This document shows, one piece after another, positions 13,186 through 19,510 of a stretch of 42,647 nucleotides of DNA (positions within the stretch are counted from its first letter, which is position 1; every line of letters begins with the position of its first letter). The DNA lies in the IMG/VR virus record IMGVR_UViG_3300020202_000131, positions 1 to 42,647 of that record; one strand, written 5' to 3'. This DNA comes from a virus. Both the position numbers and the translations under genes were made by a program. Under the pieces are notes generated by a model that was given only the letters and a program-made list of their open reading frames with translations, searched no databases and was not told the DNA's origin.

Positions 13186-13413
13186 TCAACCCCCCTTAAT
13201 GCCGTATAGAAGTTTTAGTGCCGACTTGATGCTCGTGTGGAATACCAATGGTTTTGGTTTCTCCCACATATTTGTATCACCCACCCTCCTGTAGGCGTTA
13301 AACCCATCCATAAAAAGAGCCTTGCCGTATGTGATTAAAAACCGTTTGTCCGGGGAAACCCAGACGACATCAAGCCCTTCATCTGTTTTCCCAATAACTG
13401 GAATGAAGGCCAT
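13186..13413 (-). CDS. Hypothetical protein, 75 aa
   Basis: The ATG at 13411-13413 overlaps the DUF1064 stop (TAATG). Beta-rich sequence (IPVIGKTDEGLDVVWVSPDK, then RFLITYGKALF). No family recognised. Lies between nuclease-like and initiator genes. Confidence 0.6.
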   Translation of the reverse strand: MAFIPVIGKTDEGLDVVWVSPDKRFLITYGKALFMDGFNAYRRVGDTNMWEKPKPLVFHTSIKSALKLLYGIKGG

Positions 13414-13718
13414 TAAATCTCTTCGATCTTTATCGGGTACTCCGCCTCCACCATTTTCTTTTTAGCGATATAAAGTGGGGTCCTCATCCCTTTTGCATCG
13501 TAAAAGCGGCAACTCCCATCCACAAAAAAAACCAGGAAATCAACAACATAGCGGACGCCGCCAGCAAGATGTAGCGGGACCTGCCGGAGAAAGAATAGTA
13601 CCTCTCCAGCAGCCTTTCTAAGCTTAAGCTGTTCATACGCCTTCGCCTCCTTTTTGCTTGGGAACTTGATCCCGTCGCGCTCCGTTCTTACCGCGTTGAA
13701 CTTGTGTCTTGGCCACAT
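13413..13718 (-). CDS. DUF1064 family nuclease-like protein
   Basis: 101 residues. The ATG at 13716-13718 is chosen because GGAGGAAT lies upstream; the frame is open to 13772. The family layout is clear: KFNAVRTERDGIKFPSKKEA (Glu24), LKLRKAAGEVLFFLRQV, YVVDFLVFF (Asp60) and FYDAKGM (Asp74, Lys76). These Glu/Asp/Asp-x-Lys positions correspond to a PD-(D/E)XK-type nuclease fold. DUF1064 occurs beside replication genes in phages and may process branched DNA. Activity is not established for most members. Confidence 0.8.
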   Translation of the reverse strand: MWPRHKFNAVRTERDGIKFPSKKEAKAYEQLKLRKAAGEVLFFLRQVPLHLAGGVRYVVDFLVFFVDGSCRFYDAKGMRTPLYIAKKKMVEAEYPIKIEEI

Positions 13719-13854
13719 CCCCCGATTCCTCCTCATACTCGTAGTCGCAACTTTGCCTCTTAAAACATCCACAGCAAGTCGAGGGCTCCAGCCCCCGCTT
13801 AAATTGCGCCCAATGGTAGGCGCATAGGTAGTGCGTTATCCCGTGATCGCTCAT
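13633..13854 (-). CDS. Small Cys-rich protein, 73 aa
   Basis: ATG at 13852-13854 with AAAGGA upstream, overlapping the previous stop (ATGA). CAYHW, then CCGCFKRQSC, may bind zinc. The C-terminal third is basic and overlaps the DUF1064 gene by 86 bases in another frame. That makes the end less certain, although the start is well supported. Confidence 0.5.
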   Translation of the reverse strand: MSDHGITHYLCAYHWAQFKRGLEPSTCCGCFKRQSCDYEYEEESGDVAKTQVQRGKNGARRDQVPKQKGGEGV

Positions 13855-14024
13855 CTGTCCTTTACCTGCCTAAGTTCATTATTTTTAATCCAAGACTCCT
13901 CATCCATCCCGAAGAATGTTGGGCGGAAGTAGGAGCATTTACAAAAGCGGCCAGTGCAAACGCGCCTAGCGCCCCCTTCCTGGTCGTGCCAATTCTCCGG
14001 GTCCCCACAAACGCAGACCCTCAC
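13851..14024 (-). CDS. Small zinc-binding-like protein, 57 aa
   Basis: The GTG at 14022-14024 overlaps the preceding TGA (GTGA). CVCGDPENWH at residues 4-13 and CTGRFCKC at 23-30 give five Cys and a His arranged like a small zinc ribbon. The C-terminus is charged. Third in a run of Cys-rich mini-genes (13633, 13851, 14021). Confidence 0.58.
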   Translation of the reverse strand: MRVCVCGDPENWHDQEGGARRVCTGRFCKCSYFRPTFFGMDEESWIKNNELRQVKDR

Positions 14025-14158
14025 AGGAGCTCCACCCGCCCGCAGTCGTCACACATACGCACCCCGATTAGGTGGGTGGTCGTCATTTTCCGGTGGCGGC
14101 AGAAGATCCCAAGAAGAAAAGACTTGATTATAGTAAGCAAATAGCGTATGTTATTCAT
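14021..14158 (-). CDS. Small Cys-containing protein, 45 aa
   Basis: ATG at 14156-14158, followed by a hydrophobic start (IRYLLTIIKSFLLGIFC) that could be a membrane-associating helix. Then basic residues and a C-terminal CDDCGRVELL zinc-knuckle half. It lies just downstream of the hairpin at 14167-14205. Unknown function. Confidence 0.5.
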   Translation of the reverse strand: MNNIRYLLTIIKSFLLGIFCRHRKMTTTHLIGVRMCDDCGRVELL

Positions 14159-14166
14159 AAAAGTAG

Positions 14167-14205
14167 ACCAGGGGAGACCGATCCCACAATCGGCCTCCGC
14201 CTGGT
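14167..14205 (-). other. Stem-loop between genes, possible attenuator
   Basis: ACCAGG (14167-14172) pairs with CCTGGT (14200-14205), and CCGAT (14178-14182) with ATCGG (14189-14193), with partial pairing between. In the direction of transcription (minus) it is followed by CTACTTTTATG, a weak T-run. It may therefore cause partial termination before the run of Cys-rich mini-genes. Confidence 0.5.
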
Positions 14206-14211
14206 TAAATT

Positions 14212-14505
14212 TTACCTCCTATACGGATTGCTCTTCCTGTCACGCTCGGCCGCGTCCACAATAATATCGGCAATAAACTTAGTAAGCGCTGCGTTCTCCT
14301 TGCGAAGCTGCGCGATCTCGGCCTCCTCGGCGATGCAGGGTGGTGGGGTATGGTTTATCCACGCATGCGTAGTAAAAGCAATGGTTCCGCCTTTCGGTTC
14401 CCACAGCACCGGAGCAGGATAACTAGCCGGAACCTGAACCTCCCAGGTAATTCCCCAAACAAACCCCGGGAACAGTGAAGCGAATAGGATAGCTAATCGC
14501 TTCAT
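14212..14505 (-). CDS. Exported protein with coiled coil, 97 aa
   Basis: N-terminal signal peptide MKRLAILFASLFPGFVWG with cleavage plausible after Gly18. The mature part begins ITWEVQVPASYPAP, and residues 58-85 (CIAEEAEIAQLRKENAALTK and on) form a coiled coil. Start overlaps the preceding stop. Exported proteins are unusual inside a replication operon. Possible roles are periplasmic inhibition of another phage or a spanin-like function. No family recognised. Confidence 0.62.
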   Translation of the reverse strand: MKRLAILFASLFPGFVWGITWEVQVPASYPAPVLWEPKGGTIAFTTHAWINHTPPPCIAEEAEIAQLRKENAALTKFIADIIVDAAERDRKSNPYRR

Positions 14506-14705
14506 TTTGAAGCCTCCGCAATCCGAAAGGCGATCTCTTCAAGGCTTTGATCGACCGTGAAAACATACCCATCGGCCCGCACATTAAATGCGCGGTGACC
14601 GTAAGGACCATTGTGGAAGGAATAGAAGCTAGAGATAGAGCTTGCCTTAAGAATAATCCTATTATCTCCGTCTGAGAACTGAACAAACCCTTTGGGTATC
14701 TGCAT
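14502..14705 (-). CDS. Hypothetical beta-rich protein, 67 aa
   Basis: The ATG at 14703-14705 overlaps the exonuclease stop (TAATG). Alternating strands (FVQFSDGDNRIILKASSISS, then FNVRADGYVFTVDQS) end with a helix EEIAFRIAEA. The pattern resembles small FlbD-like proteins in outline only, and I do not assign it. Confidence 0.6.
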   Translation of the reverse strand: MQIPKGFVQFSDGDNRIILKASSISSFYSFHNGPYGHRAFNVRADGYVFTVDQSLEEIAFRIAEASK

Positions 14706-15469
14706 TACGCTGCCCTCCTTTTATACTCACTCGGATGCCTCTTTTCGAACATGTTCCGCTCGGCGTAGAAATCCTTAGCCACTAGGAATGCTTTAAATTC
14801 CCGCTCATAATCGCATTCCAGTGGAATACATTTGAATACACCGCCCCGCGGTAGGTGCAGGATTGCCAAATGATCCACTGGTTGCCCCATGTCCTCGAGC
14901 GCATACTTGAGGCCCACAAGCTGCGGGAGCCATTCCTGTTTCGTCTTCTCGGATGTTTTGACGTCCACCAAATACACATGGTTATCCTTGGCGCGATAGA
15001 GCGCGTCCAGGATTCCGGCGTACCGATGTTTCTCGTATGCGACCTGGAGCTCAGAGGCGAGCCATTCAGCCACAACGAACTTTTCCCACTCCAGAAATTG
15101 AATCACCCCTAGAGCAAATCCATGTCCGGCATCGGCTATAAGGGAGGGAGCGGCTTCCGCCGGAGCCCTCCCATTTAGCCGTTCCTTAATATAGCGCTCG
15201 ATATGTGAGTGTAGCTGGATGCCAATGTCGGCCGTCCGATCGCGCTTGTCCCTCCAAGCGTCGCGGGCAACCAATAGGGCTTCCGCGGAGATCGTGGTAC
15301 CAACGATGCTCTTTAGTTTTTCATACATCATCTTGACGCCCCACGGGATTCGCCAGTCGCCCCTGTCAAACATGGCGGCTATTGAAGAGCATCCCGGGAC
15401 CTCCTCACCATTTAGGATATGGTGGTGGCCATCAGGGAGAAACTTGAGATCCAGGGGGCGGAGGTTCAT
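14705..15469 (-). CDS. PD-(D/E)XK superfamily nuclease (phage exonuclease-like)
   Basis: 254 residues. Core motifs: a helix with GIQLHSHIERYI (about 83-94), Glu140 in ASELQVAYEK, Asp155 in YAGILDALYR, DVKTSEKT with Asp169/Lys171, and a downstream Gln183...Tyr189 helix. This is the RecB/Cas4-type arrangement of single-strand or double-strand exonucleases used in phage recombination. The neighbouring ssDNA-binding-like protein fits a recombination/replication module. No annealing protein of a known family is visible. Confidence 0.78.
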   Translation of the reverse strand: MNLRPLDLKFLPDGHHHILNGEEVPGCSSIAAMFDRGDWRIPWGVKMMYEKLKSIVGTTISAEALLVARDAWRDKRDRTADIGIQLHSHIERYIKERLNGRAPAEAAPSLIADAGHGFALGVIQFLEWEKFVVAEWLASELQVAYEKHRYAGILDALYRAKDNHVYLVDVKTSEKTKQEWLPQLVGLKYALEDMGQPVDHLAILHLPRGGVFKCIPLECDYEREFKAFLVAKDFYAERNMFEKRHPSEYKRRAA

Positions 15470-15505
15470 AAAATCCGGGCCTGCGTACGCCGGGCGATCA
15501 TAAGG

Positions 15506-15775
15506 TCACCTAACCTTCGGGCTCTTCATGCGCTTATTGCGGTTGCGCCCCGCACGCACTTCCACCCTGACGGTGTCGCCGGTGCCGTTCCTCGTCGCAC
15601 CCCGACGCAGAGGCAGGCCATATCGTTTTTGTTTCCTAAGTTTATGCTTTGACATACCCAGTACAATTTCATCCCACGCCCTTCTAAAATGTTCGGCTGT
15701 GGCGATATCCCAGAGACCAGCAACCGTTCGGTTGAATTTTCTTGACGCTTGGTTTAGTCTCCGTCTACCTCCCAT
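15506..15775 (-). CDS. Hypothetical basic protein, 89 aa
   Basis: ATG at 15773-15775 directly at the end of the upstream gene. Very basic (Arg/Lys about one in four), with a central helix (LWDIATAEHFRRAWDEIVLG) and a basic tail. A small nucleic-acid-binding protein is plausible. An alternative frame (15526-15723) is judged a shadow. Confidence 0.55.
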   Translation of the reverse strand: MGGRRRLNQASRKFNRTVAGLWDIATAEHFRRAWDEIVLGMSKHKLRKQKRYGLPLRRGATRNGTGDTVRVEVRAGRNRNKRMKSPKVR

Positions 15776-16306
15776 TCATTCCCCGACTTCTGCGGTAGCG
15801 GTTTCGGGTACGGCTTTAGCCTGAATATCGGCAATCCACTGCGGGATTTCGCGGCCGGTATCCGGCGTGATCTTCACCATCCCCTTGGGGAGCTGCGAGA
15901 TTGCGGAGATTTTCGCCCGGGTTTGCCCATCCTGCCCCTGGTAATGGATGATATTAAGGAGACAGTTGGCACCGATCAGGTTGTCCAGGTCGAATCCGGC
16001 GAGCTCTTCATCCGTAAACGCCTTGCCGCGCCAAGCCGTTAGGTCCTTCCGGAGATTACTCTTTTTGCTCAGGCTGTGGGTGTAATCCTTAAAGATCTTA
16101 AAGCGCTTGCCGTTAAAGTCGTCGTTTGACTCAATGCGGGCCTCGAGCTCGAAGCCGATCTTGAGCTTATGCTGAATGCGCGACTCGCCCTTGAAATCCG
16201 ACTGCTGCCGGCCGAGATCCCAGACATCGAAACAGACGGCCTGGATATTCTCCTGGGGCGGCAGATGAATCACCCGAGATTTTCCTTCGCTTACAATAAT
16301 TGGCAT
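15776..16306 (-). CDS. Probable phage ssDNA-binding protein
   Basis: 176 residues. The conserved block DYTHSLSKKSNLRKDLTAWR, GKAFTDEELAGFDLDNLIGA, NCLLNIIHYQGQDGQTRAKI and LPKGM is typical of a family of phage proteins next to recombination genes, with an OB-fold-like beta pattern. Members are commonly regarded as ssDNA-binding or replication accessory proteins. The C-terminal tail is acidic (ETATAEVGE), as in SSBs that recruit partners. Proposed role: protecting single strands for the neighbouring exonuclease. Confidence 0.7.
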   Translation of the reverse strand: MPIIVSEGKSRVIHLPPQENIQAVCFDVWDLGRQQSDFKGESRIQHKLKIGFELEARIESNDDFNGKRFKIFKDYTHSLSKKSNLRKDLTAWRGKAFTDEELAGFDLDNLIGANCLLNIIHYQGQDGQTRAKISAISQLPKGMVKITPDTGREIPQWIADIQAKAVPETATAEVGE

Positions 16307-16525
16307 TTAATCCTCCCTCCCTGCGTATCTTTTTAAAGTCGAATCCTGCTGGTCTTCGGGCGACAAGTAGTAGACCGTGTTCCGCGTCTCTACCTTAATA
16401 GACACGATATCGGAGGTGTGAATAGCCTCGCCAGGCCTAAACCGCGGATCATAATAGATGTCGCCAAAAACCCGCCCATCGCCAATACGCCAGTTCTTGA
16501 TTGTACCACCCTGCTTTTTCATCAC
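16307..16525 (-). CDS. Hypothetical protein, 72 aa
   Basis: ATG at 16523-16525 with AAGGAGGGG upstream. Beta-rich (NWRIGDGRVFGDIYYDPRF, then VSIKVETRNTVYYLSPE). No family recognised. Lies between the excisionase-like and ssDNA-binding genes. Confidence 0.62.
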   Translation of the reverse strand: MMKKQGGTIKNWRIGDGRVFGDIYYDPRFRPGEAIHTSDIVSIKVETRNTVYYLSPEDQQDSTLKRYAGRED

Positions 16526-16531
16526 CCCTCC

Positions 16532-16720
16532 TTATGTGTACCTGCTAAGATGCCGCAGAATGGAAGCGCTGGAAATCACGTAGGCTCTTCCATCAATCTT
16601 CCCGCGGATCTTCTTCTGCGCCAGAAGCCGGTAGGTCTTCCGCCTCCCCATGGAAAAATACTGGCGAACCTGCCGAACGCTTATAAATGGCGGAAGCTCT
16701 AGGATCTTGACGTCATCCAT
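16532..16720 (-). CDS. Excisionase-like helix-turn-helix protein
   Basis: 62 residues from the ATG at 16718-16720, preceded by AAGGAG; the open frame to 16753 adds no support. FISVRQVRQYFSMGRRKTYR forms the first helices, then LLAQKKIRGKIDGRAYVIS, the layout of MerR/Xis-type proteins that bend DNA for excision. It is the first gene of the leftward early unit, opposite the repressor and integrase unit, as expected for xis. It could also be a transcription regulator. Confidence 0.68.
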   Translation of the reverse strand: MDDVKILELPPFISVRQVRQYFSMGRRKTYRLLAQKKIRGKIDGRAYVISSASILRHLSRYT

Positions 16721-16734
16721 GGCGTGCTCCTTCT

Positions 16735-16786
16735 GCCCAAATAGTTTGGGCAAAGTATTGACAAATTAATTGATGTTTGGTAAGAT
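16735..16786. promoter_or_regulatory. Intergenic switch: rightward promoter and TTTGGGC inverted repeat
   Basis: Rightward promoter: -35 TTGACA (16758-16763), 17-base spacer, -10 TAAGAT (16781-16786). GCCCAAA (16735-16741) and TTTGGGC (16745-16751) make a perfect inverted repeat next to the excisionase-like gene. Paired TTTGGGC elements also lie downstream of the integrase. A leftward promoter for the excisionase unit must also be here, but I cannot pick one with confidence. Confidence 0.62.
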
Positions 16787-16931
16787 ACAGGTATGAACTT
16801 CTCAGCGGCAAGGGTGGTCCCACAATGGGCATTGCGCGTTTCGTCCTTTTTTCTTTGGTTAGGCGCCCGCTGTGTGGGGCAACTTGCGCCTAGGGTCAAT
16901 CCTATAAAAGGGATTGCGGGATGTCAAGAAA
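16787..16931 (+). other. Structured leader upstream of the repressor-like gene
   Basis: Inverted repeats TAGGCGC/GCGCCTA (16860-16866 with 16886-16892) and CAATCC/GGATTG (16897-16902 with 16911-16916) would fold in the transcript. A frame beginning at the predicted transcription start (ATG 16793) is open to 16999 but is not protein-like. The region may hold a regulatory RNA. Confidence 0.42.
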
Positions 16932-16970
16932 ATTTTACAAATATTTTACATAACATCAATACTGCTAAAA
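16932..16970 (+). promoter_or_regulatory. Operator-like ATTTTACA repeats with a weak promoter
   Basis: ATTTTACAAA (16932-16941) and ATTTTACAT (from 16943) are tandem half-sites like the operator at 12008-12026. A TAAAAT (16965-16970) preceded by ATCAATACTGC closely resembles the early promoter's ATCAACACTTCTGCTAAACT at 3151-3170. The repressor ATG follows at 16972, so this may be an autoregulatory site. Confidence 0.5.
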
Positions 16971-16971
16971 T

Positions 16972-17313
16972 ATGCTTAAAATACCGTCGAGAGACCTAGA
17001 GAAACTAATTGACGCCGCGCTTGCGAAACATCAATGGACACAGGAGCGGCTTGCGGAAGAATTAGACACTTCCCCGGAAACCGTATCCCGCTGGAAGGCT
17101 GGCTCTGGCATCCACAAGGTTCACTATGAAGAGCTTAAGCGCCTGGCAAATGAGGAAGTTTCGGAGACGCCAGTAGAGCCCGTGGGCCAATCGGTGCGCA
17201 TCCCATTTGACGTCACCATCCCCCGCGGCACCCTGAAAATTTCAATGGATCCGAATGGGAACATTCGCATCCATGGAGAGCTCGTGGCGAAGCTGGGTAA
17301 AAAGGAGGAATAA
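16972..17313 (+). CDS. XRE-family helix-turn-helix protein, probable phage repressor
   Basis: 113 residues. The HTH is at about 22-48 (WTQERLAEELDTSPETVSRW then KAG), matching Cro/CI-type domains. After an acidic linker, a short beta segment (VRIPFDVTIPRGTLKISMD) replaces the usual peptidase-type dimerisation domain, so no LexA-like autocleavage is expected. It is upstream of the integrase and opposite the excisionase unit. The ATG sits two bases after a possible -10, so the real promoter is probably the one at 16758-16786, giving a long leader. An alternative leaderless start is possible. Confidence 0.72.
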   Translation: MLKIPSRDLEKLIDAALAKHQWTQERLAEELDTSPETVSRWKAGSGIHKVHYEELKRLANEEVSETPVEPVGQSVRIPFDVTIPRGTLKISMDPNGNIRIHGELVAKLGKKEE

Positions 17314-17399
17314 TGTTTGGGTGGTTGGCGCTTATTTGTCTCTTGCTTGACCAGGAGGACCTGGCCGTGATCTTCATTATCTTATGGTTCATATTTTAA
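17313..17399 (+). CDS. Tiny membrane peptide, 28 aa
   Basis: The ATG at 17313-17315 overlaps the repressor stop (TAATG) and has AGGAGG in front. Two short hydrophobic stretches are separated by DQED. No family recognised. Candidate envelope peptide expressed with the lysogeny genes. Confidence 0.5.
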   Translation: MFGWLALICLLLDQEDLAVIFIILWFIF

Positions 17400-17409
17400 G
17401 GAGGGGCTT

Positions 17410-17712
17410 ATGCTTGGCGATAAATACATCCTTATAGGGAAGAATCCGGTAAAAACTGATGATGATAATTTATGGGCTCAATGGTTTAATGATATAATCG
17501 CCCAGGATCGGGCTGGGGAATTTTTCATCATTACGACATTTTTGGGGTTAGACTATAACCGCAATCCGGGGGAGCGTCCGATCCTATTTGAAACCGCTGT
17601 ATATAATGGCCTGGGAGAGCGCCAAGTTGTGTATTGCCGGTACTATTCGGAGCATGACGAGGCCGAGGCGGGGCATGGCGCGGTCGTGGCGGCGCTTGGG
17701 GGTACCCAATGA
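17410..17712 (+). CDS. Hypothetical protein, 100 aa
   Basis: ATG at 17410 after AAGGAGGGG. Compact alpha/beta sequence (KYILIGKNPVKTDDDNLWAQ, then EFFIITTFLGLDYN and FETAVYNGLGERQVVYCRYY) ending in an Ala/His/Gly tail. It looks like a conserved phage protein, but I do not recognise the family. Located between repressor and integrase, so possibly expressed in lysogens. Confidence 0.62.
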   Translation: MLGDKYILIGKNPVKTDDDNLWAQWFNDIIAQDRAGEFFIITTFLGLDYNRNPGERPILFETAVYNGLGERQVVYCRYYSEHDEAEAGHGAVVAALGGTQ

Positions 17713-17810
17713 TCCTCCTTTTGATTGCCGCCGGATGCTTCTTTACGGGGCACATAGCCGTGGGGCTTGGGTTTATTGTTTTATGGGTAATGTTCGGAAG
17801 GGAGGACTAA
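17709..17810 (+). CDS. Tiny membrane peptide, 33 aa
   Basis: The ATG at 17709 overlaps the previous stop (ATGA). Two hydrophobic segments (MILLLIAAGCFF and IAVGLGFIVLWVMF) form a short hairpin or one long span. Stop lies two bases before the integrase ATG. Possible superinfection-exclusion peptide, by position only. Confidence 0.52.
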   Translation: MILLLIAAGCFFTGHIAVGLGFIVLWVMFGRED

Positions 17811-17811
17811 T

Positions 17812-18927
17812 ATGGCTTGGTTAGAATTCCGCAAAACTAAAAACGGGGTAGCAAGGAAGCAAAATAAGAAGACGGGGCAGTGGGAGACCGGAAGCTGGTA
17901 TGGCTTGGGGCGCGATCCTAAAACCGGGGAGCGGATAAGTATGCCGGTTGGCGTCCGGGAAAACTGGCGGAAGGTGCGCGACGAAATTGAGGCTATTGAA
18001 ACCGGGGCGGTTGAGCGTACCCCCACATCCCCCACGCTTAGGGAGGCGTATCGAGATTTCGAGCAAATCGTTCTAAGGCGTGGCGGCTCCCCCCTAACCT
18101 GGGTGAACTATAAACAGGCCCTAGATAAGCTGGTAAAGTTTTTAGGGGAAAGCGCGGAGATTCACACTATTACAACAAAGGATCTTAAGCGCTTTAAGAT
18201 TCATCTCCTGGACAGCCATACCGTTAATGGCATGTTCTCTATCCTTGGGCCCGTCCGTACGTTTTTTTCTGCATGTGTTGAGCAGGAGTTTATTAAGGTA
18301 AACCCGGCATCAAAAATAACGAAAGGGTTAAAACCTCAGAAGGTGGCTACCTTCCTAACCGATGAGCAGGTCAAGTGTGTGCTCGCCCAAATCGACACCG
18401 CCGGCGTTTGGAAAGATGTGCGCGGCGAGTTTAGGGATATCATAAATACCGTGCTCTTAACCGGAATGCGTGAGAGTGATGTGGCCAACTTCAAATGCTC
18501 CTGGGTGCAAGATGGAATGATCTATATTACCAATGGGAAGGGCAATAAATCGCGAACGATTCCTGTCGTTCCCATGCTGGCCAACCTATTAGCGAAATAC
18601 CTGAATAGGGGAAACGAGTATGTGTTCCAGGGCTGGCAGAGGAGCCACCGGCTGAGCCTGTACTGGTGGCGGCTATATAGGGCGGCCCAAAAGAAGTGCC
18701 CCGGGCTACCTAAGCGGTGCCGCTTCCACGACCTCCGACATACGTTTGCCAAAAACTTTCTAAGCGGCGGTGGGGACCTAAAACGCCTCCAAATGATCCT
18801 TGGGCATTCTAAAATCGGGGTCACCGCGGACATCTATGGCCACCTAGACGTCGCTGACCTTGTAGAGGATATGGGGCGGGTTAGGGCTGGCTGGAGCCAA
18901 AATGAGCCCGCCCTTAAGGTGGTCTAG
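17812..18927 (+). CDS. int: Tyrosine-family site-specific integrase
   Basis: 371 residues, AGGGAGG upstream. An N-terminal basic segment may bind arm sites; the SAM-like core-binding domain is at about 73-165, and the catalytic domain follows. Catalytic residues: Arg220 (LLTGMRE), Lys243 or 246, His306-x-x-Arg309 (HDLRH), His332 (LGHS) and Tyr342 (IYGH). It catalyses integration into, and with an excisionase excision from, the host chromosome. The attachment site should be close, and candidates are the TTTGGGC repeats and tRNA-Cys downstream. Confidence 0.93.
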   Translation: MAWLEFRKTKNGVARKQNKKTGQWETGSWYGLGRDPKTGERISMPVGVRENWRKVRDEIEAIETGAVERTPTSPTLREAYRDFEQIVLRRGGSPLTWVNYKQALDKLVKFLGESAEIHTITTKDLKRFKIHLLDSHTVNGMFSILGPVRTFFSACVEQEFIKVNPASKITKGLKPQKVATFLTDEQVKCVLAQIDTAGVWKDVRGEFRDIINTVLLTGMRESDVANFKCSWVQDGMIYITNGKGNKSRTIPVVPMLANLLAKYLNRGNEYVFQGWQRSHRLSLYWWRLYRAAQKKCPGLPKRCRFHDLRHTFAKNFLSGGGDLKRLQMILGHSKIGVTADIYGHLDVADLVEDMGRVRAGWSQNEPALKVV

Positions 18928-19142
18928 TCATTTGGGCAAAAATTTGGGCTGGATTGCGGAATACGCGGGCCTAAAGAGGCACCTAAAGGCACAATGGAAA
19001 ATCCGCTCCCGCCACAATTCACCGACGAGAAAGTGGGTTATTGTAGGTAGATCGAGGGAAATTAAATGGTGCGGTTTTTTGACGATCAACTAATATACAA
19101 ATCTTTTTATTCGTGCTTTCGCCCGTCGGTGATGTCGAATTT
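18928..19142. other. Integrase-downstream intergenic region, attP candidate
   Basis: No gene is seen in these 215 bases. They begin with the first CATTTGGGC...TTTGGGCTGG element and are AT-rich toward the right. Position directly 3' of the integrase is the usual place for an attP core and arms. The core itself cannot be identified without the host sequence. Confidence 0.5.
18929..18952. repeat. Paired TTTGGGC element, copy 1 (candidate integrase arm site)
   Basis: CATTTGGGC, AAAAA, TTTGGGCTGG. Two TTTGGGC heptamers in direct orientation, 12 bases apart. Copy 2 is at 19151-19173 with a one-base shorter spacer. Confidence 0.6.
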
Positions 19143-19346
19143 TCAGTTTTCATTTGGGCTATATTTGGGCTGGTTGACAGGTTTTGGGATATTAAAGAAC
19201 TTTCGAAAGGCCATTGCTACTACCCGTAGGATGGTCTCGTTAAGATCCTCCGGGTTTCCACGCTCAAAGTGCACCCATATCCGCTCCGCGGTGGGACGGT
19301 CGTAGCCCTCTTCTTTAAGGATGCGCATGAACCTGGTTTTAGTCAT
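19143..19346 (-). CDS. Hypothetical protein, 67 aa
   Basis: ATG at 19344-19346 preceded by GGGGG, nine bases downstream of the tRNA-Cys on the same strand. The helical first two-thirds (TRFMRILKEEGYDRPTAERI, later LRVVAMAFRKFF) look protein-like. The C-terminus (QPKYSPNEN) is encoded by the second TTTGGGC pair. No family recognised. Confidence 0.52.
   Translation of the reverse strand: MTKTRFMRILKEEGYDRPTAERIWVHFERGNPEDLNETILRVVAMAFRKFFNIPKPVNQPKYSPNEN
19151..19173. repeat. Paired TTTGGGC element, copy 2 (candidate integrase arm site)
   Basis: CATTTGGGC, TATA, TTTGGGCTGG. Matches copy 1 at 18929-18952 apart from the spacer. It overlaps the 3' end of the gene at 19143-19346. Confidence 0.6.
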
Positions 19347-19355
19347 TGAGCCCCC

Positions 19356-19433
19356 TGGACGTACGGGCGGGATTCGAACCCGCGAATGATGGTTTTGCAG
19401 ACCACCCCCTTAAGGCCACTTGGGTACCGTACG
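19356..19433 (-). tRNA. tRNA-Cys (anticodon GCA), CCA encoded
   Basis: On the minus strand, 7-bp acceptor CGTACGG (19427-19433) pairs with CCGTACG (19360-19366). The D-arm stem is CCC/GGG, the anticodon stem GTGGT/ACCAT with loop CTGCAAA (anticodon GCA), and the T-arm GCGGG-TTCGAAT-CCCGC. The discriminator is U73, usual for tRNA-Cys, and CCA is encoded at 19356-19358. All standard parts are present, so it should be functional. It lies between integrase and late-gene ends. It could supply Cys for the many zinc proteins or be linked to integration at a host tRNA. Confidence 0.93.
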
Positions 19434-19455
19434 AATATTTTTCATTGCTGTAGGA

Positions 19456-19485
19456 ATCATATCTAATTTGGTATACTCTTTGCAA
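19456..19485. promoter_or_regulatory. Overlapping divergent promoters for tRNA-Cys and the gene at 19511
   Basis: Leftward: -35 TTGCAA (19480-19485), 18-base spacer, -10 TATGAT (19456-19461 on the minus strand) in front of the tRNA. Rightward: an extended -10 TGGTATACT with TATACT at 19472-19477 and no good -35. The two cannot fire freely at once. Confidence 0.58.
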
Positions 19486-19510
19486 GCTTAGCACAAAAAG
19501 GAGGCCACAC

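Noticed and set aside
16793-16999. Leaderless 68-codon gene starting at the predicted transcription start
   Set aside because: It starts right at the expected +1 but has no protein-like features, and overlaps hairpins and the repressor start.
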